Below, piece by piece: positions 17,615-28,200 of a stretch of DNA of 64,000 nt. Numbering within the stretch: the stretch's first letter is position 1; each line of letters begins with the position of its first letter. The translations under genes were made by a program, and so were the position numbers. The DNA lies in NCBI GenBank assembly GCA_029262335.1, contig JAJCZQ010000019.1:1-64000 (forward strand), given 5' to 3'. Under the pieces are notes generated by a model. The model was not told where the DNA came from. It did no database searches and saw nothing but the letters and a program-made list of their open reading frames with translations. Source of the DNA: Deltaproteobacteria bacterium (lineage in GTDB: Bacteria > Desulfobacterota_D > UBA1144 > Nemesobacterales > JAJCZQ01).

Positions 17615-19117
17615 TCAAAACCTCATCGTAAGGTCTAACAGGTAACTTACCACGGTGTTTTCGTTGCTTGTGCCGGTTATCGGGACCTGGACTGCAAAAC
17701 CCGGGGAGAACCTTTTCCCCAGCCTTATACCGCCTGTCATAAAAAGGTCCGTTCCTTTATATATATCAGTCGTAAAGTTAGTAATGCCGTCAAACTCCGC
17801 AAATATTATCGGGTTAAAAAACTCAAGCGGCACGGAAACACCTGCTGCCGAGCTGTACTTAAGCCTTGTTTCAACGCTGTCTCCCTCAAGGTTTTCAGCA
17901 CGTGTAACAAGGTCAAACCCAACATTGTTCTGGAGACTAAACCATTTGTAGAAATGAAGAGTGGAAATGTAAGGGGTAAAGGTAAATGCACCTTTCAGAT
18001 ATAGTGGATAATCTCTCGGGCTGTTATTCACAATGGTATTTAACCTGTCGATATTGTCCTTGAATGCCAGAGGCAGTATAACGTCCATACCGAGTGTATA
18101 GACTGAGTTGTCAGTTTTATACATTACGGCCTTTCCCCCAACCAGAAGGTTGGCAAGTTCAAAGCCGTCATTTATCTGGTCTCCATTATCAACAATACTG
18201 TTTACACCAGCCTGGGACACTCTGATATAAGCACTGTATAAGTTATTTTTAGAAGGGAATTCCGCTTTAATATGGTACATAATAAATTCACCACTACTAA
18301 GCTGCTGGTCCTGCTGTGCTATTTCAATAAATGCCCTGAAATAACCGGTAGGAATAGCCGGTTCGAAAAACAGTGGATACGCATATTGTATTGATTTCTG
18401 TTTTGCAGGTGGAAGTGCAGTCTGAAACTCACCGCTGAATTCGTACTGGCCAGTAAGCGGATTAAAAAGTACAAGCTGACGGTCGTGTACAAAATTACGC
18501 ATCGGGTTTAATATATGTGCTGCGACTTTAGCTGCACCGTTATCAGTGTTGTAGAGCCAATCCGAAGTTTTCTCAAGACCGTATCCCATCGGGGCGCCAA
18601 TGAGGGGTGTTGATAAAAGGTCAGGAAGTGACGGGGTCTCTACCAGGCCTTCAATTGTGTATTCAAATAGCGTGCTTTGTGCTACTGAACCAAGAAAAGA
18701 ATACCACACGTCATGGCCCATTTCGCGGTAATAAAGAAAAGACATAGCACCTGAAAATGGGTGTATCACATAGTTTGTAAAAAATGAATCACCATCATTT
18801 GTGACAGGCCACTGGGACACATTGTCCCACCAGTCTTCAAATGAAGTATCAAAAATCCTCGAATTTTTATTTCTTACATAGAAAAACCTGAACGCCCATA
18901 TGAATGTGTAGTAGATAGCAGTATCACGAAGAAATTCCTCTGCACCAAGTTCTTTGTCTATCTTATCTCTGTCCAGAGTCTCACCATCAGGCACTTTTAC
19001 TTCATATGGTTGAGATTCGGCAAGATATTTCTCAAAAGTACTATTCTGGGCGTGGGAAGCAGAAATACTTAGAGCAAGGTTGCTTAATATTAATAAAAAA
19101 TATATAAAACGTTTCAT
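17615..19117 (-). CDS. DUF3943 family outer-membrane-type protein
   Basis: A 500-residue protein with a signal peptide (residues 1-23, ends SHAQN). The central part matches DUF3943: FTNYVIHPFSGAMSFLYYRE, WYSFLGSVAQSTLFEYTIEG and LPDLLSTPLIGAPMGY. The C-terminal 250 residues are alternating amphipathic strands ending in the aromatic residue Phe (LDLTMRF), as in outer-membrane beta-barrels. It is probably an outer-membrane protein of unknown function. It is a single gene, convergent with the GYD gene. Confidence 0.75.
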   Translation of the reverse strand: MKRFIYFLLILSNLALSISASHAQNSTFEKYLAESQPYEVKVPDGETLDRDKIDKELGAEEFLRDTAIYYTFIWAFRFFYVRNKNSRIFDTSFEDWWDNVSQWPVTNDGDSFFTNYVIHPFSGAMSFLYYREMGHDVWYSFLGSVAQSTLFEYTIEGLVETPSLPDLLSTPLIGAPMGYGLEKTSDWLYNTDNGAAKVAAHILNPMRNFVHDRQLVLFNPLTGQYEFSGEFQTALPPAKQKSIQYAYPLFFEPAIPTGYFRAFIEIAQQDQQLSSGEFIMYHIKAEFPSKNNLYSAYIRVSQAGVNSIVDNGDQINDGFELANLLVGGKAVMYKTDNSVYTLGMDVILPLAFKDNIDRLNTIVNNSPRDYPLYLKGAFTFTPYISTLHFYKWFSLQNNVGFDLVTRAENLEGDSVETRLKYSSAAGVSVPLEFFNPIIFAEFDGITNFTTDIYKGTDLFMTGGIRLGKRFSPGFAVQVPITGTSNENTVVSYLLDLTMRF

Positions 19118-19192
19118 AAATCGCTATTTTGTTTTGATTTAATATATCTTAAAAGAGAACTAAGATAAGAAATTATAATATAAAAATAATTA

Positions 19193-20338
19193 TTAAAAAG
19201 GGATTTTTAAAATTTTTCTGACCCTGGCCTCCCATGTATATTCCCTTATTTTATACAAAGAGTTCTCAGATAAGGTTTTAAGATAATGTGAGTCACCTAG
19301 TAATTGGTCCAGATTGTTGCAAAATGATTCAATATTTTCAGGCTCAAACAGTAAAGCTGTCTTTTTATCCTCAAGGATCTCCCGGATCGTAGGCAGGCCA
19401 CTTGCCAGTATAGGCTTACCGGCTGCCATGTATTCAAAAAGTTTTATAGGTGAAGTAAATTCAGCTGCGTTTGTACCGCCTTTAATAGTAATTTCACCTG
19501 AATATGGGATTACAAGAATATCAGATGCAAGTAAATATTTTGGGACTGATGTATGGGCAACAAAACCCGTTAGCTCAAAGTTTTTAATATTCCTAGATAC
19601 CGCAGAACCTGCATATCTTTCATTATCTTCATCGAGTCCTCCGACAAGAAGAAAATGAAGTTCCTTATACCTTTCGGCAGCATCAATCAGCAGTTCGATG
19701 CCCCTTCCGCGGTATGTATTACCGCAGTAACAGACAATTGTTTTATTTTCCGGAAGCCCCAGTTCTTTTCTTAACTGCTCGCGTGATTCAGAGATATAAA
19801 ACCTTGCAAGATCAACTCCGTTATGAGCTACAACAAGTTTTTTTTCATTCAGCCCTTCTTTAAGATATATTTCGGCAAGGCCCCCGGAGTTGGTGGTAAA
19901 CCTCTTTAAATTGTCAGAATTCTTAAAACTATTAAACATCCAGCGGGCAGCACCATTTACGAGGGGGTGGTGTGCATCATAGATGGTCGGTATCCCGAAC
20001 AACTTCGTAGCAAAATATGTAAACACAATATTCCTTGTAACAACAATGTCGTAACTGCCTTTATTAAAGAAGCAGTAAAGAGAGCTTAGAAATCCATGGA
20101 CAACCTGTCTCCCGGGAATATTTGTAAAAGGAATTGTACGGATTTTAAATTTGTCTTTAATTCCATAATAATCGAAGATGTCCCTGCTCTTATCGTAATC
20201 AGGAAATAGAAGCTCTACATTTATGTCCATACCTTTCATTGCCTGGCACATCTTCATCATATGAATGGCGCTAGCACCCTTTGAAAACAATGGCGGGCTT
20301 CCAACATAAAGGACATTGGGTTTTTCAGTCTTAGTCAT
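19193..20338 (-). CDS. GT4-type glycosyltransferase
   Basis: A 381-residue GT-B fold glycosyltransferase. The N-terminal half has VLYVGSPPLFSKGASAIHMM (acceptor loop). The C-terminal Rossmann half has KTIVCYCGNTYRGRGIELLIDAAE and, near residues 310-340, the donor-binding EX7E-type motif (SPIKLFEYMAAGKPILASGLPTIREIL, E...E spacing as in GT4). No signal peptide or transmembrane segment is present. It likely transfers a sugar in envelope polysaccharide or glycolipid synthesis; the donor and acceptor are unknown. It is alone, divergent from hisS. Confidence 0.88.
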   Translation of the reverse strand: MTKTEKPNVLYVGSPPLFSKGASAIHMMKMCQAMKGMDINVELLFPDYDKSRDIFDYYGIKDKFKIRTIPFTNIPGRQVVHGFLSSLYCFFNKGSYDIVVTRNIVFTYFATKLFGIPTIYDAHHPLVNGAARWMFNSFKNSDNLKRFTTNSGGLAEIYLKEGLNEKKLVVAHNGVDLARFYISESREQLRKELGLPENKTIVCYCGNTYRGRGIELLIDAAERYKELHFLLVGGLDEDNERYAGSAVSRNIKNFELTGFVAHTSVPKYLLASDILVIPYSGEITIKGGTNAAEFTSPIKLFEYMAAGKPILASGLPTIREILEDKKTALLFEPENIESFCNNLDQLLGDSHYLKTLSENSLYKIREYTWEARVRKILKIPF

Positions 20339-20391
20339 ATGGCCTGTAAATAACTTTCAATTAATTTCTGTTTTTAAGTAATAAGGTACGA

Positions 20392-20397
20392 TATAAT
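20392..20397 (+). promoter_or_regulatory. -10 element of hisS
   Basis: TATAAT 33 nt before the hisS ATG. The -35 region (TGTTTT/CTGTTT) is poor. Confidence 0.35.
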
Positions 20398-20430
20398 AAC
20401 ATTTTTAAAAATTAGAAAACATAAATCAAT

Positions 20431-21690
20431 ATGAAATATAAAATTATAAGAGGTTTCCACGATATACTGCCGGGGCAGATAGAAAGATGGCATTTTATTG
20501 AAAACACCGCCAGGCAGGTTTTTGAATCTTACGGGTTTAATGAACTAAGGATTCCGGTACTTGAATCAACAGATATCTACTGCACCGGGATTGGTGACAC
20601 AACAGATATTGTGGAAAAAGAGATGTATTCATTTGATGACAGGGACGGCTCTTCCCTTACATTAAGGCCGGAAGGCACTGCCGGGGTTGTCCGTTCATTT
20701 ATTGAAAATTCATTTTACAAAAAAACACCCGTATCAAAGTTTTATTATATGGGCCCTATGTTCAGGCACGAACGCCCTCAAAAAGGAAGATACAGGGGAT
20801 TTAACCAGATAGGCTGTGAATACTTTGGTTCCCAAAGTGCTGCGGCTGATGCAGAAATAATACTAATGCTCTGGTATTTCTTTCAGAAAATCGGTTTTAC
20901 AGACTCAGTAAAAATTGAGATAAATTCCATAGGTGACGAAGAATCAAGGGAAAACTATAAAACAGCTTTAGTAAATTACCTGACCCCGCTGAAGGAAGGC
21001 CTTTGTGACCAGTGCAATAGAAAACTTGGGACTAACCCACTTAGAATACTTGACTGCAAAAATGAAAGCTGCAGAGAAATCACAGTTAATGCTCCGAAAA
21101 TAACAGACTATCTTTCTGAGGCAAGCGGTGTTCATTTTAACAAACTTATCCAAATACTTGATGACCTATCCGTACCCTATAACGTTAATGATAAAATTGT
21201 CCGCGGCCTGGATTATTACACCGAGACTGTGTTTGAATTTACAACCGATAAGCTTGGGTCACAAAACGCAATCGCTGCAGGCGGAAGGTATAACAACCTT
21301 GTTGAAAAGATGGGCGGCCCCCCAACTCCTGCCACCGGATTTGCCCTCGGCCTCGAACGTATTGTACTTCTTCACGAACAGCTTTCAGATAAAGAATTTA
21401 AGTTTCCCACAGACGTCTATATTGCATGGATCGGCGAAGACACTTTTATCCCTGCAATGAAAATTGCAACTGAACTTAGAAACAATGGTAAATCCGTTTA
21501 TATAGAACACGAAAGTAAAAGCATTAAGAGCCAGCTTAAAAGAGCTAATAAACTTGATGCCGGCTATACTCTGATAATTGGCGAAGAAGAGTTAAAAAGC
21601 GGCAGGATTATTGTAAGAAACATGAAAAAAAGCAGCGAAGAGAGCATAGGTATTGAGGATACCGGGAGTCTTCTAAGCTATATTAATTAG
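20431..21690 (+). CDS. hisS: Histidyl-tRNA synthetase
   Basis: A 419-residue class II synthetase charging tRNA-His. Visible are RGFHDILPGQ at the start, motif 2 (PMFRHERPQKGRYRGFNQIG), the HisA signatures RGLDYYTETVFEF and GGRYNNLVEKMGG, motif 3 (GFALGLERI), and a C-terminal anticodon-binding domain (residues of about 325-419). A CDQC...C pair near residues 191-215 is found in many HisRS. The length is normal. Its last 8 bp overlap the convergent gene at 21683. No Shine-Dalgarno is evident. Confidence 0.97.
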   Translation: MKYKIIRGFHDILPGQIERWHFIENTARQVFESYGFNELRIPVLESTDIYCTGIGDTTDIVEKEMYSFDDRDGSSLTLRPEGTAGVVRSFIENSFYKKTPVSKFYYMGPMFRHERPQKGRYRGFNQIGCEYFGSQSAAADAEIILMLWYFFQKIGFTDSVKIEINSIGDEESRENYKTALVNYLTPLKEGLCDQCNRKLGTNPLRILDCKNESCREITVNAPKITDYLSEASGVHFNKLIQILDDLSVPYNVNDKIVRGLDYYTETVFEFTTDKLGSQNAIAAGGRYNNLVEKMGGPPTPATGFALGLERIVLLHEQLSDKEFKFPTDVYIAWIGEDTFIPAMKIATELRNNGKSVYIEHESKSIKSQLKRANKLDAGYTLIIGEEELKSGRIIVRNMKKSSEESIGIEDTGSLLSYIN

Positions 21691-22210
21691 CTCCGTTTAC
21701 AGATATAAAATCATTTATAAACAGGTCTAAAAGTTCGTTTATACCCATCTGTACACAGGTTTGAAATTTTTCCTGGTTACATGAAAACAGTTTACCCGTA
21801 GTCCATGAAGAAGCATTTACACCCTTGTTTTTATTTATTGATTCGCCGAGTACCACGACCGGCCTGTAAACAGAAGCATCTATATATACCGCAAAATTTT
21901 CATGCCCGGTAAACTTGCTTGAAATAATTTTAATCTTTATAAAAGCCCCTCCCCACTGGTTTTTCCACTGCGAATCCCTGTAAACCTTTATTTTTGCTTT
22001 TTCGAGCCTGTCAGAAGACAGTTCGTAAATGTTTTCAACATTCAGTTTTTTTGCTTCCTTGTCCATTGTCCTGTTTTCAAAAAACAGGCCTACTCCTGAA
22101 ATATTCTTTAGAAAAAGCCATGTAGCCGAGTGTACGGGTTTAGGAAAAATTAATATTAATAGAAATACTAACATTCCGAGAGAAATTAATTTTTTTCGAG
22201 AAGAGTTCAT
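21683..22210 (-). CDS. Secreted protein of unknown function downstream of giant TPR gene
   Basis: A 175-residue protein with an N-terminal signal peptide (residues 1-28, KKLISLGMLVFLLILIF...VHSA). The mature part is mixed alpha/beta with two Cys (FSCNQEKFQTCVQ) that could form a disulfide. I do not recognise a family; it loosely resembles small 'surface-adhesin' periplasmic proteins that describe strain response after LKNISG. It begins 29 bp after the stop of the 3771-residue TPR protein on the same strand, so it is probably the last gene of the c-di-GMP-riboswitch operon. Its end overlaps hisS by 8 bp. Confidence 0.6.
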   Translation of the reverse strand: MNSSRKKLISLGMLVFLLILIFPKPVHSATWLFLKNISGVGLFFENRTMDKEAKKLNVENIYELSSDRLEKAKIKVYRDSQWKNQWGGAFIKIKIISSKFTGHENFAVYIDASVYRPVVVLGESINKNKGVNASSWTTGKLFSCNQEKFQTCVQMGINELLDLFINDFISVNGAN

Positions 22211-22239
22211 ATTAGAAAAGTAAAAACAGCAGTTTGTAA

Positions 22240-25200
22240 TTATGCATCTACTAATGTTTTAACATAATTTATGCTATCTTCAATCATTTCAAAGTATTCA
22301 GGGTATTTGTCTTTGGAAAAAACCTGCTGGGCTTCCTTGTAACAATTAATGGCATTTTCTCCATTTGTTTTTGCCTCTTCGGTTTCCGCCAGTGTTGTGA
22401 ATGCCCCGGCAATATTATTTTTTGTTGTTGCATACTGAATTGGAAACTGGTCGAGTGTATAAACTATCAAGGCCGCTTCATATGCTTCAACTGCCCTTTT
22501 ACAGTTTCTTGCTTTGTTCTCCACATCGCTTAAGGTCCTGTAGGCAACCCCAAGGTTATTCTGCGTAGCGGCAAACTGCACGGGCATCTGCTGGATACTC
22601 CTTACCTTTAATGCCTCTTTATATGCCTTAACCGCATTCTTGCAGTGTTCAGATTTATCTCTTTCTTCAGCAAGTGTCCTATAAGCAGAACCAAGGTTGT
22701 TTTGTGTCGACCCGTACTGAAGTGGAAATTCCTTTAATTTATAAACATTTAATGAGTTCTTATATGCATTTATGGCTTTAATACAGTTGTCGGCCTTATT
22801 GTCATATTCTGCAAGAGCCCTGTACGAAATACCCAGGTTGTTATTCACCGCGGCAAACTCCATAGGGTTATCGTTAATATTATAGACCTTTAATACTTCC
22901 TCGTAATATGCAATGGATTTATAGCAGTGCGTAAGGTCTTCATCAAGATCAAAAAGCGAATTATAAAGTGTGGCCAGCCTGTTGTTTATATCCGCAAAAT
23001 CAATAGGACTGAGTTCAATGTTATAGTAGGCAAGGGACTGTTCAAATGATTCCGCCGCATTCCTGATATTTTCGGCCTTATCTTCAAATTCGGCAAGTTT
23101 AATATACAGAAACCCCATATTCTTATTTACCAGTCCATAATCACTCAGATATTTTTCTTTGGTATAGAATGTAAGTGAATCTCTATAATTTTGCACTGCT
23201 TTTTTAAGATTTTCCGGCACCTCATCACTTGAAACAAGTGCATTATAAGAAATTCCAAGATACTTATTTATAATGGCTTTTTCTTTCAGGTTTTCTGCTT
23301 CGGTAAAGATTTCAAGTGCACTCTGATAAGAATTAATCGCCTTCTTGTTCATTTCAGAATCAGAGGTCAGTTCGGCCATAATACCGTAAGAAACGCCCAG
23401 GTCCTTATGTATCTCTGCAAATTCATCGGGTGTATTTTCTTTATTATAATATTTAAGTGCATTATTAAAATTTACTATCGCCGTCTCATAGGATTTAGGG
23501 TTCCCGCTGTTTTCGGCAAGATAATAATTTGATTTTCCGAGTTTGTAGTTAATCTCTCCGTTTTCCTTTGGAAACTGTTCCGTTGAATAATAAGAAAGAG
23601 AGCGTGAGTAACAGTTTATCATGTCCTTATACTGTCTGAGATCGTTGCTCTGCTTTGTAAAATCATTATAAGTATTGGCAATGCACATATTTACTTCGGC
23701 AAATTTCTGGTTGTCGATTTTTTCAGTAAATACTTTTAATGCATTCCTGAAAGACGTAATTGCCATTCCGTAATATTTTGAACTTTTTTCATTATTAGCG
23801 AGCATATGATAGGCATAACCAAGCTCAATTGAGACCTTTCCGTATTCCTCCGGATTTTCATCAGAATTTACAGCAGACAATGTTTTCTCAAGAGACTTAA
23901 CAGTATCAAGCTGGTTATCAGCAGGTATTTCCTCTGTATCAACAACCGGCTGTTCGGTTTCAACTAATTCATCGGCAACAATCTCCGGTTCAAATCCGGT
24001 AATTTCCGGGGCCTTTTCAGTACCTTCTTCGCTAATATCAAACACTTCTTCTTTCTCTTCAGTGCTTTGCGGTTCTTCTTCCTGAACTTCATCATATAAC
24101 TCAAGCTCACCGGTAATACCTGAATCTTCGGAATCAAAGGCCGTTTGCAGCTTTTCGGTAATTTCTTTAATTTCAGCCTGCCTTTCTTCATCAGCAGTAT
24201 CCAGCGCCTGGTTAAAACTGTTTATAGATTCGAAAATCTGCTGCTTATCGAGGTTTTGTTCCCATTTTCTTTTATAAAGCATTCCCAGCTGATAGTAAAT
24301 TTCGCTTTTTTGTGGAAATTCTTTAATTGTATTTGAAAGTTCAGCAGCGTTATTCAAAAGCTCCCCTGCATTTGTAAAATCATTAACCTGGCTGTGCCGG
24401 GTCCCAAGAGCAAGATAGGCTTCGGCCAGGTATCTGTCCATCTCTTCTTCATAAACTGTAATTTTTGAACTTTCTGCAGTCTTTTTAAATTCATTAATAT
24501 AGTCTGCAATTAATCCTATGTTCTCGATTGATACCAGTTTTCTAAGTTCAAGTAAGAACTCATACTTCAATGTTGTACATTCTTCTTTACCTATCCTGGA
24601 TTCATGAGTATTTAAAAAACTCGACAGGAATTGAATAGCATTAGCAATATTTCCTGTATTTGCCTCCAGGTAAACAAATAGGGAAAGGTTTTCAATGAGT
24701 TTTGGTTTAAGAACACCCAGACTCTCTTCATCACCGGATTTATCATACAACTCCCATGATTTTACGGCTGATTGGATAGATTCGGATACCAGGTTTTTAT
24801 CCGTACCCCTGGCAAGCAGTTTATAGGAATCAGAAAGGTTTTGATATATGTTTGCCTGATCAACTGTCTTGTTAGTCTCTGGAATAATTGGCAGTAATTT
24901 GTTATATGACTCTATACTCTTTGATATATATTCGTAGTTCTTTCTGTCTCTTCCAAACTCAAAATAACAGTATGTGAGATTTTTTAGTACATCGCAGTAC
25001 TCATCAGGGTTTTTATTAATATCTGTTTGATCCAGAATATCTTCAAGTTTTTTAATCCTTGTCTCTATATCTTCATTTTCATCAATTACAGACTCAACTT
25101 TATCAGCACCACCGATTAATTCATTTATCTCATTATATTTTTCCGGGAAATCCTTTTCATTGTAGAATATGAGCGAGTTACTTAAATACTCTTTTGCTTT

Positions 25201-28200
25201 ATTTAAGTCGTTTTCATCCCCGGTTTCTTTATATCTATTATTTATTAGTTCATATAATTTAATATTTGTATCTGCATACAACTCACTATCCTGCTTACTG
25301 AAAGCATCTGTTTCGAATACCCTGTTATACATTTGCTCTGCAATTTCAATATTGTTTCTGGATGCTTCAAAATCACCCATCTCTTTGTGAATTACAGCAA
25401 TATTCTGCCCTGTTATTTCTGCTGCTTTATCATTACCGGCGTCTTTATAATAGTTAAGGACACTGTCATAACAACTAAGGGCAAATGTAAGGTTTTCGCC
25501 ATATTCAGTAATTCCGGAAAGAAGTTTATATGAATCAGCAAGTTTAGTATTTACCTGAGCTTCCATCTCTAACTTACTGCATTTATTGTAGTAATTACAT
25601 GCATTTTTGTAATAATCAATAGAAAGCCTGATGTTTTCTTCGCTTGACTGCTGACTGTTTAATTTAAGAATCCGGTCAGCAATTTGTTCATTCTGAACAG
25701 CAAATTCCTCATTGCGGTCTGCTACAGGGCCGGGTTCGATGACTTTATTTATGATTGGTAAGATTGTGTCTCTGGAACTTTCTTCCAGGTCGGAAATAAG
25801 TACTGTTACAATTTCATTTAATCCATTAAATACAGTTTGATGTAACTCAGCTTTCCCGCCAGTAGTATTGGCATTAAGGGTATCAGAAAAGTACTCTATG
25901 GATTTAACAGAGTTTTCCGGTTCCTTTGTATCGATATATAGCCCTTTATATTGCTCTGCCAGCTTTAAACTAAGTTCCGAGTATTTATCGGGATCATTGT
26001 CCGGGCTGTAGTCTTTCCTGGCTTCAACATAGCTGTTAATTTTCTCTACGGGGTCTTCAATGCTATCTATATTATCTTCAAGTATTAAGTTTAGTTCCCT
26101 GACAGCCTCTTCAATTTCTGCATTTTGGGTCTTAAAATTGTCAGGGGTATAGAATTTTAAAGAATCGTTATAACTGTCCCGGGATTTTGTGAGATAGTCT
26201 TCCTGATTGTCAAATTTATATAGTTCATGATAAACAGAGCCAAGACACCTTGTTACCTGCCCAAAATACTCGCCGAATTTCAGTTCGTTGAACACACTGT
26301 GTGATTCTTCAAGGAAGCTGAGAGCGTTAAAATAGTTTTCCCTGCTTTTTTCTCCAGTGGCTATTTTATAATAGCTTCTTCCCGCAAGGTAGCTGAATTT
26401 TGCATAAGTGGAGGGGTTTGTTTCCTTGCTGAAAATACTTAGTGAATCTTTTGCTACTTCAACAACAAGGCTTTCACTGCCTTCTACCACGTAAAAATTA
26501 ATCAGTCTCTCATACAGGCTCTCAAGTTGTTCATCAACGTTTTTTAGTTCCTGCTTAAGCTCTTCATTTTTAAAGTATTCCCTTGAAATTTTAAAATGGT
26601 TAATTGCTTTTGTGACAGTATTGGAGTTAGTATCTTCGTTATCTACCTTAGAATAGATCTCACCGACTTTATAATTAGTGAAATAAAAATCAGACTGTTT
26701 CTTTTCATCAGTAATTATATTAAGGTATTTCTCATAATATGATGCGGCCTCAATATAACCCGAACTATCCCCGGAGAGTTCTGCTTCTGATTCAATTAAC
26801 TGTCCTAATTCCTTATTAATTTTTGCATAACCACTCTTGTCATTATCTACATCTATGTAAGGTTCTATTCCCTTTAATATTTCTTTTGCAACTCCGCCTG
26901 CAACATCTTTTTTCTCGATTAAGTGGTTCTGTATAACATCAAAAGAACTAATAATTTCTCCGAACTCAGCAGGGAAATCTTTATTATTGTAGTAATCCAG
27001 GCATTTACTAAATGAATCAAATGCGTCTTTTATTTGTCCGATATTCTTATCGTCCTGCATCGAGAGCGTGAGATATATCCCGGCAGTCTTTTTATCTAAA
27101 AATGCAGTTTTTTCAGGAGACTCTGCTGCACCTGCCATCTCCCCTGCTTCCCTGTACAGGTTAAGCGCAATTGAAAGATTGCCGTTCTTTTCCTCTTCTT
27201 CTGCAAGTTTGAGGGTCAGTTCTGAGATACTATCAACAAGTTGCTTATGAAGCTCACCATATTCATCTGCGTTATAAAATTTTAGTGCATTTTTATAACG
27301 GGAAACCGAAGTTAGAAGGTCATTTTTTTCATGGTTAATGTTGTAAAGTTTTTCATAAAGTGATGCCAGGCTAAAATTAATCTCAGCTGATTTCTGGGGG
27401 TGTTCTTCATGGCTGAAGATATCAGCAACATCTTTATAACAGTTTACAGAATTAATAATATTGTCATTCTGATCATCATCTTCAACTTCAGAAAGTTTTT
27501 CATAAGACACAGCTTTTAGAAGATTTAAATTAGCAAATTCAGTTTTTAGCTGTTCGGTATAAAGTCCTTCGTCGAGGTTATTAATTATTTGTATACATTT
27601 CACATATTCTCTTTTATTTAAATAACTGCCGGCACTGTTATGAGTCCTGTTTAAAATAGATTTAAGTACTTGAGTGTATTTTTCGTTTTGACTCTCTTTA
27701 TCATACACATTCAGGCATTTACCCAGATATTCAATTGATTTAAGTTCGTATTCGCTATTTGTTTCTTCATCTCCAACTCTTCCATATATTTCTGCAAGTG
27801 CCAGATTGATCTCTGTATACTCATCCGGATTGTTATCGTGAGCATAGTAATCATTTGCTTTTTCAAGGAATACAATACTGTTCTTAAAATTATCAATATT
27901 ATTAGTTTCGATCGCCTGATTATAAGAGGCAAGTCCCATCTTGTAGTTTATCTCTGCAAATAAATCTTCCTTCCCGCCGGGCTGAACAAGATCGAAAAGT
28001 AAGTTATATATCCGGATTGATGCTTCATTATCACCTCTTTCAAAAGAAGAGGAAGCAAGTTCCTTATAAATAGAAATTTTTGATGATTTTATTCTTTCGA
28101 TTAGATCTTCATGTTCGTCCGGGCCAAAACATTTAAGTGCTTCATCATAATGCTTTACAGATTCTTCCAGACTGCTTTCGTCTTTTAATTCTTTAAATGA

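Noticed and set aside
23910-24130. Acidic low-complexity stretch as a possible break or second gene inside the giant gene
   Set aside because: The frame is open on both sides and TPR units continue after it, so it reads as a linker within one protein, not a gene boundary.
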